A stretch of DNA of 64,000 bases from Protula sp. h YS-2021 (GCA_949752745.1 OX457031.1:24938081-25002080), one strand, 5' to 3'; positions 11,330 through 25,317 are shown, numbered from the stretch's first letter. The notes: generated by a model from the sequence alone, not told the origin. Translations and numbers: made by a program.

Positions 11330-14300
11330 GTATGACAAGGGAGTTCTTCTATCTGTTCTCTCAGACGTAATTTTCTTATTAAAGAGTATAGTGAAGTTGT
11401 ACGGGGCCAATGCTTCGGACCTTTTCCTCTTTACTTGTCTGTCATTTTGTCTTTACTATTCCCCTTGTCATACTAGGATCCCCAAATTTCCTATTCTCTG
11501 TTTTCGCCTTTTTTCGTTTTTCTTTGACTATACCGTGAAGCAAAAAGAGGAAAAAAATATCACCAATAGCAACGTGTAGGGTAGCTGCAGCTTTTCCACA
11601 AGCCTCTCTCATGTACGAACATCCACCCTGTACATCACATCAATGATATGTGCTTTATTTGCATATGCCAAATACGCTGAGTATATTAACATTTTTGTGT
11701 TGGTTTTATAAGAACGTGGGTGTTACAAAATCTTACGTAGTCATTTTAAATACACATAATGTTAATGTACATTACAAGTTTCAGTTACGCACTGTTCTTG
11801 ATGAGGGTCGGGGAGTGAGGGTGGGGGGATGGACGCCGTTTCACGGAGTGCCTATTAAAGCTGATTTTTAGAAAGGTTAAGAGCTGGCAGAAAAGATTGT
11901 TAGATAGGTTTCGGAATTTGAAAGAAACATTGGCTTGTCTGCCAAGAAAACGCGAAACCAAAATCAGACTGAATAGTTTTAAAATTTTATTTGAAGGGAG
12001 AAAGTGTTTGTAAAATGTTATTTTTTTTGGCCAAGTGTTTAACATTTCGCCTTTGAGAAATATGTTCTCTTTTCGTAATGCAAGATGTTTATTTATAAAT
12101 CTATTTACATCAGCAAATGTGAAAAATAATTCTTACACCATTTGAAGTTTGACAAATGAGTAGCATTCCTTTTTATCAGTGTTTCCTCTAATCAGTCAAT
12201 AAATTGTTTTTAGAAGCATTTGAAAACGTTATCCAGTAGTATATGCTGGGGACCCAAAAGACGTAGCATTAAACTGAATATATTTTCTATATAACTATAT
12301 GTGTTTTATTTATAAAACAACCATTTTGCTGCATTTTATTCTAAACACAGAGAATTAAAATTTTATAATGCGGGGATCAGAAACTTCAAAAATTAAAATG
12401 TAGGGCAGTCGCATGATAAAGATGATACTTTTGTTGATGGAACTAATATACGAAAATACTTTTTCGAAAGGTTCATGCAAAAGATGTGTTTTTAACCCCC
12501 CCCCCCCATAATTTTATTCCCTATATTGCTGACCCCAGTGTCACAAAATTTCAGTTTTCTTCTATCTTATTAATTGCAGTACAAAACAAGGAATATACAA
12601 ATAAAGGAAATACGTACACCCATTCAGATGACTCTTCTCAACATTAAAGTTCGGGATACTTTTGGTTAAAAGTGAAACATGCTTTATACCCAAAATTATA
12701 CAGTCCCCTAGAATCTATTTGAAGAAAACTTTTCAAAGCAGAGTATTCTCTATGTAACTAACTTTTATTTTGGCAAACCGACATCTCTTCAATTATCTAG
12801 AAGAATCACTTTCAGCAAAACTGATATTTCTCAAAAGGTCACTTCATGCTAAAACCGTATCAAAATGTATCACCCTGCAATGAGAAATAAGACCTCATGG
12901 TGGAGAAAATAAAATTAAAATTCATACCGATTTTGAAATTAAATGGCAAATATGTACAATTCAAATGGATGATTTTGCTAAGGAAATAGGTTTTTAGGAT
13001 TAAGAAAACTTTGCTGTTATAAGTTACATTCCGGATCATTTCAGCATAAAAAAAGTGCCTAGACTGAACAGTTGAAAAATACGCTTAATCAATCCCGCAT
13101 ATGTTCGTAATGATCTTTCCTAAATTATTATTAAGTTTGGACACCATATTCTTGCCTTTAAGGATAAGGCAATGGTTGTGTCTCAAAATTTGGTTTGTCG
13201 CATTCAAAAGTAAAGCTGCAATGGTACTAAATTCTACAGGTTTCATTTCGTAAACTACGTCCTAGGAGCAATAATTCCGTTGTTATTTTCTTATCAAAAT
13301 ATTGCATAATGCATAATGCCTAAGATTCTATTGCTAGCGACGCCATGCCGTTGGCATGACTATAAATAAATCAATTTTAGAGATAATTTGTTTGCTGTAC
13401 ATTGAAGGATGAAGGCACATTTTTTAAAAAAATATTTCTCTTCTTTTAAATACTAATACTCCGAACAAATGCATGAAAGTTACCCTTTTGGTCCTTGAAC
13501 AAATGCCAGCGAAATGTTTGTATGCAACCGTCAGACATGAGTCTATAGAATTAAAAATCCCATTGTATCTGAGGTAAACTTGTGAAGCCATTGCCTGTAC
13601 AGTTAGCCAAACGAGTGGTGTGGGGGGAGGGAGAAGTAATCGCTAGTTCAGGGATGGCAATCCGAAAAAATCAGGCTCTTCCAGTTAAACTTTGTGCTTT
13701 AAAAAAAAGTCTGACTAGTAGACTCGCTACTTCAGATGAGCTTTAAAGCTGGTTTGCCCTTTCCCGTAACGAACATCTGTATCCTCTACTGCAAAAATCT
13801 ACAAAAGCTTGGATCTTGTTGCAGGGCAAGATCTTTCTTTATGCACCAGTGAGAGTTTTACTGCAGTCGCGGAATGTATGGAACAAGTGATGTATCTCTA
13901 TGGGCGTCCAAAACCAAGTTCTGGTTCAATGCCATGTTATTCCAAATGCCGCAAGTGCCGTAATTGCATTATTAAACTTGATGTTGGCTTACCACAATTG
14001 AATACCACGTTATGGGAAACAGTATACTTTCAACAATTTCAAGATCCCAATTCAGATGACTGCAACGATGACGATAATGCTGATAGCGAAAGTGCTTCCG
14101 ATGACAAGGATGATGATGACGAGAACAATTGCGATAAGAAAAGACGAGCCAAAAGAGGTAAAACAGATAATATTTACCTGGTTATGGTTGTCACGTTGTA
14201 CGTTTGTTAAACATTTAAGGAATATATTTAATATATTTAATGTGTATACATGTTGATTTCAAGCTTCTATTTTCTTGCTGTTTTCATAAAAAATATAAAA

Positions 14301-16081
14301 ATGTATTCTATATGCTATATACTATCGCCGGTAAAATTACTAAATAATTAATTTACTAGAGCACTCTGTGAGATGTAATGGTTAAGAACTATTGCTCTTG
14401 TTCTTAAAAAATCTAGTAAGGCTATTTCGCCATAGTTTTATAGGCCAGATTTGAGACGTTATCGATACATATTTTATTATGTAGTTTTGATTTGTAAACA
14501 GATTTCTTACCACAGAATACATATCTACATGCATTCAGGATATGTATTATTCAGTAACTGATACAGTTTCTCGTCAACAGGTACTTCTGCTAATGAAACA
14601 TTAACATTATTAAGAAGGAAACGTCAAGTCAAACTGGATGGCGATGCGTGTTGTAAAACGTGAGGTTTTGTTATATTAAAAATCATTATTAAATGATAAA
14701 CATGTAACACGCTAAGCACAAGCACAAGATAATTTCTTTTTCTTATATAAGTATTACGCCGTTGCAAGCTACTAGACAAGTGGTTACCGTAAATATTATT
14801 ACATGTATACTTCAAAATTTGAACGCTGCAAAGCAATTATTATGCCCTTGATTAACTAAACTAAATTTAACATTGAAATTACTGGAATAATTTGTAAGAG
14901 TTTTAATCCTTATCGAATGTGGGTGGTGTAGACGCCGCGAATTATCTCGAAATCATAAGTGAGATCTTTCAGCTACATACCTTTTTCCTCAAAACTTCAA
15001 ATTCAACAGTGAATGAACAAGAGATTCACGGTGCATAATTATATTAAAATCTATATTAAAGGCCCAATATTTTACATGAAAATCAGTAGAACATAAACGT
15101 TGATGAATCTTGAGGAAAAGCCTGAAATAGCTAGAACAATGTTGATAATTGAATATATATTTATATTTAAAGCCCTATAACAAAAGCCTGACAAAATGTA
15201 AAAAAAACTCTTTGATTGGCGAACTCATTTATGCGACATTGTTTTCTGTCAAATAAATTCACTTTTTCTTAACAAGGCAAAGGTGGTCGTCGCCTTATCT
15301 GGATTCAGTAACAGATAGGTATGGCAGGACGTGGTACCCAGTATGGTTTTACGACCAATATGCATTACCAGAGTTTCGTTTTCAAATCTATGATGAAATA
15401 CGCTGTCCGTAAGTACGACACATCTCAGAATTTGCCAGTATCTTGAGTTGAAGTACCATGATAGCTTTTGTAAACCTTTCATAGCTGGTGTATTGTGAGT
15501 GCTTTGTTCAACAAAATTTCACAATTACATATGTAGGCGATGTTGTTGCTGATGATGACATCAACTTAAATTTAAGAAAGACACTCCAAATCTTGATCAT
15601 CTAAATCTTGAATATAGTTGCAAGCTTTAGTTTGACCACAGTGTCGCTCAGACAATGCCATTTCTGTTCTCCTAGAATGAAATAAGCAATATATTTTAGA
15701 TTTTAGGCTTCAATTGAGGGATTGAAAACTTCTTTTGAGTAAATAATATTGCCTACTCAAGATTATTAAGCCCCGTATAAATTGATTGTAAAAGTAATAG
15801 AGGAAATTGCAATCTGTTAAAGAGAATTATTGCTGTAAAAAGTACCTGTTTCTACTTTAACAACAGAATATGGATCAACAATTGCTTGTTATAGGAAAGT
15901 GGCATCAAACTGCGATGCTTCGATAACTTGTCGCCTACACGCAGAGGAGCGTACCCTGCTCTTTACGAGAGAGGCGCCTCATCCGGAAACAGGATATACC
16001 TATGTGTTTTTGATCTATCCCAGCCAACGTGTCAAATTCATTGATGTTCAACTGCCTTGTTACTGCAGATGTACCAATTAA
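11128..16081 (+). CDS. Gene A: membrane-anchored, furin-processed cystine-knot ligand precursor
   Basis: Five exons: 11128-11329, 13825-14157, 14581-14659, 15277-15408 and 15895-16081, with intron phases 1, 1, 2, 2. They sum to 933 nt (310 aa). Order of parts: short N-terminus (ATG 11128), one ~25-residue hydrophobic segment beginning WMILAIS, and a cysteine box C-x3-C-x2-C-x2-C. Then the motif QVMYLYGRP, a second box of the same spacing, and an Asp/Ser-rich linker. Next come R-A-K-R and RRKR|Q dibasic sites, and a ~117-aa mature domain with eight cysteines ending LPCYCRCTN. What is known: Spätzle, neurotrophin and some IL-17-like ligands are cystine-knot dimers, and Spätzle and neurotrophins are released from pro-proteins. 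What is inferred: gene A is an extracellular signal, perhaps shed from the membrane. IL-17 versus Spätzle/neurotrophin is unresolved. Gene B is its paralogue. Confidence 0.82.
11330..13824 (+). other. Gene A intron 1
   Basis: 2.5 kb of AT-rich DNA between a GT donor and the acceptor 'cttgttgcag'. Short frames (for example around 11785-12045 minus) show no family features. Poly-C run at about 12497-12507. Confidence 0.7.
13825..14157 (+). CDS. Gene A exon 2: pro-region
   Basis: 111 codons, phase 1-1. Contains QVMYLYGRP, a cysteine box CYSKCRKCRNC, the N-glycosylation sequon in LNTTLW that is conserved in gene B as LNSTLW, and a run of ~35 mostly Asp/Ser/Asn residues. It ends in KKRRAKR, itself a furin-type R-x-K-R site that gene B lacks. 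Confidence 0.85.
14581..14659 (+). CDS. Gene A exon 3: furin site and first mature cysteines
   Basis: Short 79-nt exon (phase 1 to 2), acceptor 'tcgtcaacag', donor gtgagg. It carries a sequon NET, the processing site RRKR|Q, and the double cysteine D-A-C-C. The small exon holding the cleavage site is conserved in gene B. Confidence 0.8.
15277..15408 (+). CDS. Gene A exon 4: mature domain core
   Basis: 132 nt, phase 2 to 2, the same length as gene B exon 4. It encodes the aromatic core T-D-x-Y-G-x-x-W-(Y/F)-P-V-W-F-Y followed by IYDEIRC. Donor gtaagt. The acceptor is 'cttaacaag'; it fits the frame and matches gene B's position. Confidence 0.85.
15895..16081 (+). CDS. Gene A exon 5: end of cystine-knot domain
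   Basis: Acceptor 'cttgttatag', stop TAA 16079-16081. It carries cysteines 4 and 5, the stretch PHPETGYTY, and the C-terminal C-x-C-x-C in LPCYCRCTN. Gene B is near-identical over the last ~25 residues. Confidence 0.87.
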
Positions 16082-16163
16082 TACATGTTGTGAGGGAACT
16101 TTATCTATCAAAGTTGAAATAATTTTGACGTTTGTTTTTGCTGTTAGTTACAAAACTTCTGGA

Positions 16164-16169
16164 AATAAA
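16164..16169 (+). other. Candidate polyadenylation signal of gene A
   Basis: AATAAA 83 nt after the stop codon, a typical distance for a short 3' UTR. Confidence 0.5.
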
Positions 16170-19100
16170 GAGCATTGAACAAACAATCCTAATATTAAAA
16201 TTTCAAAAGCAGATAAAAAAAATGTATGTTTAAAGCAATTATAGCGTAATAAATTTGTTTGATAAAAAAATTTTTTATTGCGTTTGTTTGTTCACATAAA
16301 CATATTGAATGTTAAACACTCGACTAAACAACTATATTACCTTCAATGATATTGTGTACAGTAAAAGTTCGGTTGTGGGCACACAAAGATACTCAAAGCG
16401 GATTGTAAATGATGCTACTGAGTATACTCACCGTTAGAGACAAAACTGCCAGTCAGTTTGTCTCCGTAATTTTGAATCTTTAATCCTGATGTGATACTTT
16501 GTGTGTTCTGTTTGTTTACATGAGTAGGGCTATAAGAGGGTAAAATACATAAATACTGTATACTTTGGATAAATAATTTCTCACTCAAAATAACAAAGTT
16601 TAGTAAACTGAAAACAATGAAGTGATTTAATATGATTTTTATGCATTTAGTAACATTATTTAAGTGTTTAATCATTGGTCATACACAACAACTATTTCAA
16701 AGTGCATTTATGATTTAAATAAATAGTCACTAAATCTGGTGAATTTGCTAACCTTGAAACGTAAAACAATGCTTAACACGCATACGATAAATTGAAAAAA
16801 AACTGTCACATAAGATTTTTTGTCAAAATTTACAATTTTATGAATTTTTATAAACTTTTAAAATCTAAAACAACATACAAGCATTAATAACATATAAACT
16901 AGTCCTAAATTGATATAATTAAGTTATAAGTATAGAAAAAATTATTGCTAAAAAGTATTTGTATTGGATAGAGAACTAGACTTTAAAAGTGAGAGCTTTT
17001 CTTCAGTAATACAGCCAGCATTTCGTAATGTTATGAATAAGAAACTGTTTAGACGGGGGCACTATAATTTCTTTCTTCTTTGATGTTGGCTTATTTTCTG
17101 TTTAGTTCCAGCATTTTTCCATTCGAATGTAAAGTGCACACTAAAAGATATTTAGCTTTCCTACCAATAATATTGTTTGAAATGCATACATAAACCTTTG
17201 AAATACATGTAAGGGTGCGTTATGTCTACTCACTAACTTGTGCTATATCCTAGAAGCAAGAAATAAAGAAGTATCAAAAGTGTGTCCTGCATCCGTGCGC
17301 ATAATCCATTAGTTCGCCTGCCTATCTGCTTTGAAGAGGGTGGGGGGAAACACTTGAAAAGATTAATAGCCTGGTATGCGAGGCGAATGGGATCTCGTCT
17401 TTCTCGATTTTTTCAAGAACGATCTTTTACAAAAATAAAAATCTTGTTGCACAAAGCGCAATGCACCTTTTTTTATTTAAAGCCTGGAAAATTAAGTATC
17501 GATTGATAAGCCGAAACATATATCGGGGCATTTTTAAGCGGTTTCGCATTTGAGTTCAGGAGTAAAATTTTGTAAATGTTTAACATTTAAGACTACCCTG
17601 CTCTAATACACAACTAATTGCAACTATCTATATATAAGAAGGAAAGAAGCTAGGCAATAATATTTATTGAAGGACGAAAGTTGTGCCCTTTCATAAGTCT
17701 GAAATAACGAAAACTAGACTAGATACTAGCAGAATTTTTATAATGACTTGACTTATCTTTATTTTCTCCTTGTAAATGTTGTGCTTATCCTTTATATTCT
17801 CCCAAGATTTTGGCTAATTTGAATTACAAATAGAGATACATCTTATGCATCTAAGATTCAAGTAACACAATTTTAAGGTGCAATTCAGACAGATCATCGA
17901 CATCTCCCTTTGATTGCCGTAACTGTGTGCTGAATGCTAGAACTACATTCAACAATGCTTTTTTCTGATGCATAATCGTAAAAAGACCCCGTAACTTTTT
18001 CAGTCGTTAAGGAAAATTTTACATTCTTGGTAGGCATTTTATAACATAGTTTCAACGCTAAGTATTCCTAAAATATAAGTAAATTATACTAACAATTTAC
18101 ATCATAAATATTTTAAAAGCCTTAAAAGTGCTTCAACAAGGTCAACAGAAAACATGAAACAAAAAATACGAACATTTACATAAAATTAGTTGCACATGAA
18201 AATATAATAGGTAGATAACATGTGCATTATTTACAGAAAAAAACTTAACGATTTTCTAATTAACCGTCAAGTTACAAGGAACAAGGAAAATTACAAGTGT
18301 ATCGCATTACTAATTACTTGAATTTTCTTACACAATAACATGCAATAATCTCATATACAACTGTGATTGAACGTTGTTTTTAAACCCCAATATTGGTTTT
18401 TCTGATAAATGTTGTTTATATTTTATATATTAAGTAAGAATGATGTAACGCTTTTTGCACTGATCTATTCTAAGAAAGAAAATTCCTCAATACAAAATCT
18501 CACTTTTCGTTTTTTAAAGAAATTATAGACCAAAAATATGAATGTTAGTTTTTCAATGTTGTGATTTCAAGTATTTCTTTTATCAAACGCAGCACCAAAA
18601 TCAAGAAGAAAAGACATCAATATTTTATGTATATTTTATATTTGATATTTAATCATATAAATAAATAAAATATAAAATTTACAATTTCGTCTAAAATTGT
18701 GTCTGATGTTCAGAAAAGGGAGGTGTCTATTATCTAGGTTCCTATTATGTAAAAATCAATGAGGAACAAAAAGAGACTGAAATATAGTGTCCGAATTAGG
18801 GATGTGTTCACATTATACAGATTTGTCCGGAGACAGGTTTTTCTGTAATTGAATTATGATTACTCAATGCAGAAAGAAAACCGACGTTATTTGTCTGATG
18901 AAGACACAAAATATTGTAATATCAAATTATAAATGACATCTCTGTTACTAAACAACCTTCTAATGTCAAGAAACATAGCCTGATTACAGCCATTCAACTT
19001 TTATCAATGTCACATGACAACCTTCAAAGTGTCTGCGAAGTCTTCGTCTTGTTAGCTGGTAAGTGTAAGTTTCAAGAATCCAGAACTTCATGCTTTGTGT

Positions 19101-20780
19101 TTTGGAAATATAATAACGTGGCTAAAGAACATTAAACCCAGATCAATGTTTGAAGGCCTGATCAAAACGCTTGCACCTCTATTCAAAGTTAAAAAATTGG
19201 CATCGAGATTTGAGAAAAGTATAAAATTGATACAATCCAAATGGACTAATCAGAGAGCGTCAAAGCGTTGTGATACTGCGTTCGTTCGACTAACAAATAT
19301 AGGAACTTGATTTAAAAACTTGCATCTTTTCATTCACATCGTACTGTTTCATTTAGAAGTTGAAAGTTATATGGTTCCAGTAATGGCAAGGAATTGAACT
19401 GCACGCGAAGGCTCAATAACGTAACAAGCCGGATATGTCTTCAGAGTTTTCGTCATATAAAGACATTTTAGATCAAAGAACAATTAATGAGAGGAACTAA
19501 CAAAGGTAGAAAAACGTCTGTAATGAACTTCCTCATGAAAAAAGAAATGGGTGTAAAGCGATGACAAGAACTGTACTTTGAGCTCGGTGCAGGAGGTACT
19601 ACTTGTGAATAATATTTCATGCATTTTTAACTCTTCAGATATTACTTCTAGCACGGAATGGCGTAAAAGAAATTTTACGTTACACAGAAGCACAACAAGA
19701 ATGGAAAAAGTACAATTAAAACACATAGTATATTTTGGGAGTTTTTAGGGCATGACAGTTGATTATGTTTTGTCTGTTAATAACCACTTCTCTTTGAGAT
19801 TAATATTTATTCTAATTATTCTACCATGTTCATTGTACTCAAATGTGCTCATTATTGATTATTTTGAAATGTAAGTTACAATTTCTGTATACAAGTAAAA
19901 CATCTGAAATCAGGACTGAACTCATATGGAACTGATGCGAACACTAATTACAAAATCACACTTAAGTTGTGTTTCTGCTTAAAGCTTGAGCACAAATATT
20001 TGAAACAGGAGAGATAAAGACCCATTTTAACATTTTTACAATTCAAACGTTAAATTATTTAATGTAATATATTGCAGTTTAAAAACTGTTTTTTAATTAA
20101 TGCCAGTTATAAGAAACAAAGTGACTTAATGAAAGTTATAACATCTTATAATTAATTGAAATTGCTCAAACACGTATGTTATTATTTTTGTTACATAATA
20201 AACATTTCAACGAAATAACATTTTATTTTTTCTTTTACAGTCGTTAACTATTTCCCTTACATATTCCATTGAATCATAATCACTCAAGCATTATTTTCCT
20301 GATAGCTCAGCTTTTGGAAGAGTTTAGAGCAATTCATATTTGTTATATATTGTGGTATTTTCATTGCTTTTGATCAGCTGAAAACATCATAATTGTCTTT
20401 TGTACCGTTTGTAAATGATTCTAATATGAAATCAATTACTCACAAATGACGAACATATCTTTTGGCTAATCTCCTCAATTAAGTTATGCTAATCTCCCAA
20501 CACAAGTATATTTAAAGATAGCACAATGTAGGTTCTGTAAATAATACTCAACCAAGATCTCTGATGGTGAGAAAAATGGTCAGCTTAAAACACATAAAAT
20601 TAATGTTTAACAAATTATGTTTTCATGATAAAACTGTGAAGGTTTTGCTAATAAAGTATGCTGAAGGAAATATTCATTGTGCATTATTTGTTTTCTTTCC
20701 GTCACCTGAAAGAGGATTTCGATGGATTGGCAAATAATTCAGAGAAATGTTCAAATTAAAAAGAGCTCGAAGATGGCCAT
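16170..20780. other. Intergenic, nothing recognised
   Basis: Very AT-rich DNA. Open frames here (for example 19095-19310 plus) have low-complexity composition, no splice context and no motif I recognise. No RNA gene seen. Confidence 0.5.
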
Positions 20781-20781
20781 A

Positions 20782-20868
20782 GGGGGTGACGGTTAGCGCA
20801 TCTGGTTGGAGCGTTGGTTTGGTAATCCCAAGAGCGGTAAGCAGGAGATTGACGTTCGCTCCGAATGC
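20782..20868 (+). repeat. tRNA-like SINE head or tRNA pseudogene
   Basis: An A-box-like sequence TTAGCGCATCTGG (20793-20805) is followed 46 nt later by a B-box-like GACGTTCGCTCC (20851-20862). The body between reads like a degraded tRNA (GAGCGTTGGTTTGGTAATC). The anticodon stem does not close cleanly, so this is not an intact tRNA gene. Confidence 0.4.
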
Positions 20869-21252
20869 CTTAGCTGGCTTAGACAACAGAATTCAAAATA
20901 AACGCCCCCTGGAGGTTTTGGACATCCCTTAAAAAGAAAACAGCGAAATACGATTAGTTCCTCAACTAACAAAAGATATTCTGTTTATAAATAGGATACA
21001 GGATTCTTTGGTTTCTAACTCTGTACGTTGCTTGAGCCTTTCTCTATCCTTTGCTAATGTAGGCATGCTAAAGAAACAGAACCCCCCTTATAAAAATGAT
21101 TTAATCAATAACTCCTACACATGCGTTTTTATTTTGCGTCACAAATCAGTCTCCTGACTGTTATGAGCAACAGTTTCTGTTTTAACGCACAGCTCATGCA
21201 GCCAGGTCTTAATTTTTAAATTAGTTATTTTAGTTATCGTAACTTATTCTTG

Positions 21253-22141
21253 TATGGAATGCCGTTTTCACATTTATTAGCGAATTATTGATATCAAGAA
21301 TGAATTTTTGATCTCAAAAATTGATTTTTTGATATCAAGAATTAATTTTTGATCTCAATAAATCCATATTTTGATATCAAGAATTCATTTTTGCTATCTG
21401 TAATTGTATTCTTGATATCTCTAAATGTATTCTTGATCTCAAAAAATAATTTTTGATATCAATAAATATTTAGAGATATCAAGAAATATTTATTGATATC
21501 AAAAATGATTTAATGATATCTAAAATTGATTTTTTGAGATCGAAAATTCAATTCTTGATAGCAAAAATGAAATATTTGAGAGCAAAATATTAATTTTGAG
21601 CTCACTAATTGATGTTCTCTATATTGATATCAAGAATTTATTTCAGATATCATTATTTCAGACTGATACATCTTTAATTTGAATTTAGAAATCTGCAAAC
21701 GATTTTTTGATCTCAAAAAACTGATTCTTGGTATCAAAATATCAGTCTATTTTTTAAATAAAAAATTCAGAAACGCATATCTGTAAATATATAATGGATG
21801 TCCTTGTATACAGAATCTTTATTTTAATTTTTTACTGTACAAAAAAGAAGCAATTCTTGAGATCAAAAATTATGCTGTTATTATTGATCTCAATAATTCA
21901 AATTTTCATCTCCAAAATTTAATTGACGATTCGTTATATTTTATGTGAATGTGTGTCTCCCGTAAGATTTTTTAGGTTTGTAAAATTGATTTTTTGATCT
22001 CAAAAATAATTTTTTGCCATCTAAAATTCAATTATTGATAGCAAAATATAAATTAATGAGATCTAAATTGATTTATTGATATCTCTAAACATATTTTGAT
22101 ATCAAAAATAAGCATTAAATGTTAAAATGGCATTCCATATT
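21253..22141. mobile_element. 889-bp TIR element filled with GATATC/GATCTC iterations
   Basis: The terminal inverted repeats read TATGGAATGCCGTTTTCAC on the left and TATGGAATGCCATTTTAAC on the inverted right. A direct repeat TTCTTG flanks it at 21247-21252 and 22142-22147 (8 bp if the TA is counted on one side). The interior is a dense run of words such as 'gatatcaagaatt' and 'gatctcaaaaatt'. These are near-palindromic, so the interior could fold heavily. No coding capacity. A short related patch is at about 50424-50515. Confidence 0.7.
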
Positions 22142-22147
22142 CTTGAC

Positions 22148-24489
22148 ATTTATGTTCATCGGATTCCACATATGCATAATTTTTTACTGTTGAGGTTTGC
22201 AAAAAGCTGACATTGGAGTGATTAATTCACATTTGAAAATATTTGTAAGAAAGAGTATTTTTATTATTAAGTAATTAAGAAAAACTAACATCCTGCATTT
22301 GTACAGTAAACTGCAGCATTTTAATGTGAAAACATAATTTGCTAATGATTGCCCATAAGCCTTTAAAACTGTACAAAATAAAGCAAATAGTATCAAATAT
22401 AAGTAGAACGGTTTACGATATCGAAACGATGCATAATACACAACATTTTATCTATAATGATACCAAAGATACTTTTCTAGAGTATTGTTGCCTGTGCATT
22501 AATCCTGGTTTATTTAAATACAACATGAAAGAAATATTTTTTCTTTTTTGTGCGAGCTCTTTTTAGAACTGAAGTGATATTTTTTGCGAAGACAGTAATC
22601 AATACACATAATGCTTCAATTATCGAACAAATACTTTGTAATAGAATAAAAAATTGTACTATATCTCTGAGTTGATATAACATCAAATACGCTACCTTTA
22701 AATTCGATGAATTTAAAGGTGAATCTGTTATCACGTTACTTTCATACTCCATCATTAAATATCTTTGAATACAATAATGAGCATTTACATAGAATCAGTG
22801 CCCATTGAGTCAATGTACTTAGATCTTATTTATTGTGATGCGAGCTGGAATGACTTAATATCTTTATTGCAGTTATTCAGAACGTGTTGCTTGAATTATA
22901 CATATAATTCGCTCAGAACATATTATTCTGTAACGCTTTAGCTATATAGTACAAGTAACCTTTTGTGGAATGTGTTTGTGGTTTGCTTTTGTTGTCTATT
23001 AAATGGATTTGTAGTAAATTCAAATGATGTTTTGTCGGAGATAAACAATCTAATTAAATTGTGGCGGTTATACATGATACCTATGTGGCCATCAAAGAGT
23101 TTTGCGATTACGATGTAATTTAGGGTTCACAAAGAAAAATTACAACAAAAAGCGTGCGTAAACACTATGTAACCTGTCTGGCATTAAAACTAGGAACACA
23201 AATAATTATATTTCTGTCTTAAATAGTAACCTTTTCTATTGAAATTTTAAAATCATAATGCCGGTCTCTATTTTAGCCATCAACGCTATCCTGTTATTAA
23301 GCATGATCGTCTCTGATGTAGATCAGATTCTAATCCATTTACTTCACACTGATGGCAGTCTCAAGCCTGGGGAACGGAATGCACGGCAATAACTCATCAA
23401 TTTCCTGGTCAGACAGGAACGTGTGGGACATGTTATATAAAAGACATCTATATAAGACCTTCAAATACAACTAGTTCACAACCCAAATATGTCTATCATG
23501 TCATTCATAACTGAAATAAATAGGTTATTTGTGGAACTGCTGTCTGTGTTATTAAGAATGGAAAAGACTTATAATTGTTTATATTTGGCTTGCTGCCCAT
23601 TAAAAAAACTCGAACTTATAAATAAGTTTCGTTTCGTGTGAATAAATTGTAGCATTAGCGTTTAGATTAAGTACATGTCAAGTATTTAAAACTATAAAAA
23701 AAATCAAAAGCAAGAATGCCTTCAATACAAACATAAACGATCATTTCAAGAAATGTGTGTGCATTGGAAAATGTCATCACAATAGTGAAGGGTAGCGTGC
23801 ATTTTTTTATATTTTCGTTTACGTTTTCATCGATAGATCATTGTCTACTGACATTCTGTCTGTATTACCCAAAACGTTTGTTATTGTTTTTGCTACTCAC
23901 ACTTGTGCACTCGTCGTGTATTGACAGCTACGGAAACGCTTTAGTGCCAGAGTGTGAGACATTGTCCACCTACGCCAACGATGTGGGCAGAAACTGAATC
24001 GGCTTTATGCATATGAAAAGTGGGAGTTTTTTAAAATTTTAAATAGGTTTTCTAAAGTGGAAGATGAAGCGGCAGTAAATACAAATATGCTTCATGGTCG
24101 AATGTGTTTTCATGCAGCATGTCCTCGACAATTGTGACAAGTTCTTGAAAATTTCTCTTAAATTTTAACTATCATTCTCACGTAATGTCAATGCACCTCT
24201 CAGCGATTCCTGACCACTGTCACGGGGGTTCTTTCATTATGTTTATCAAATATTACGTTAATAAATTCTGGTCAGTTTTAGATCTAATAGGCCAGGTGTT
24301 CTGCACTAGAAGTTACGTTGTCTGACTTGCTTTAAGAAGCAAACCGAATTCCTTTGGAAAGGAGAAAATTTGAATTGTTTTAGAAGAAATATATGTAGTG
24401 GGTGTATGAGGATGTCGTTTTTCAGCTCTTCTTGCCAATGTTTGACATTGTTGACCACAACGTTAAAGGGCTTATTTGTATTTTATTAC
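22148..24489. other. Intergenic, nothing recognised
   Basis: AT-rich sequence with no supported gene, RNA or repeat boundary. Confidence 0.45.
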
Positions 24490-25317
24490 TACAGTAAAAC
24501 TTGAGGACGGGGCACCCTTGATATAAGGGACAGCGCCTCAAACCGGACAAATTTTCCGGTCCCTATTTTCTGCCCTAGACTTCCATTAAAACAAAACCTC
24601 TGTAAATCGGACAACTCCTTATTCCGGACATCGGACACTAATCCTAGTCACAAATGCATGTTTTACTGCATAAAAAATCCTGATACACCTGGCAGTGATA
24701 CGCAAACATGGCTTGTGTACAAAGGCGAGCATGCATGAATTATTTGCCGAGAGATTTGCTGCAGCGGGGTTTTAATTGCAACGAAGGTCATTTATTGTCG
24801 TAATGCCACGGTGTTTACATATATTTGGTTGTCACTTTTGCTTTAAATAAACAGTAGTGGAGTTCGGTGTCTGGACACCCCCTCTTGAGATGGGGCGTTT
24901 TCTAACTTTTTACACATCATTCAATTGTTCGGTATAATTAGCACCTGTCGAAATGGGAACAAAGAATTTGGCTTAATTTAACGGATAAAAATTAAATTGA
25001 TAAAAAATGAGTAATGAAAAGTCAGTCTTCAGATTAGTGAAAGAATTTGTCTTAGACAAGAAACACGATGGGGGATATTTTAAAGAAGATGGATTGTTTT
25101 TTGAAAGAGACTGAGGACTGAGTAAAAATCCTGGAATAATGATGTATTGTTGGCTGGAATACCTGCGATTATGACAAATAATGGGAGAGCGTAGATTTTA
25201 AAAACTCAGCAGGGAACTCCTCAGCAAATAATTTCAAATCCTAGAGTTGTGTTTCTGAGTACAATACCACTTAGAAGTACAAAAAAAATCTTATTTCATT
25301 TTTGTGGTTGGCAGTTG

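Noticed and set aside
20782..20868. Functional tRNA gene
   Set aside because: The A and B boxes are recognisable but the anticodon and acceptor stems do not pair well, so it is called SINE-like or a pseudogene.
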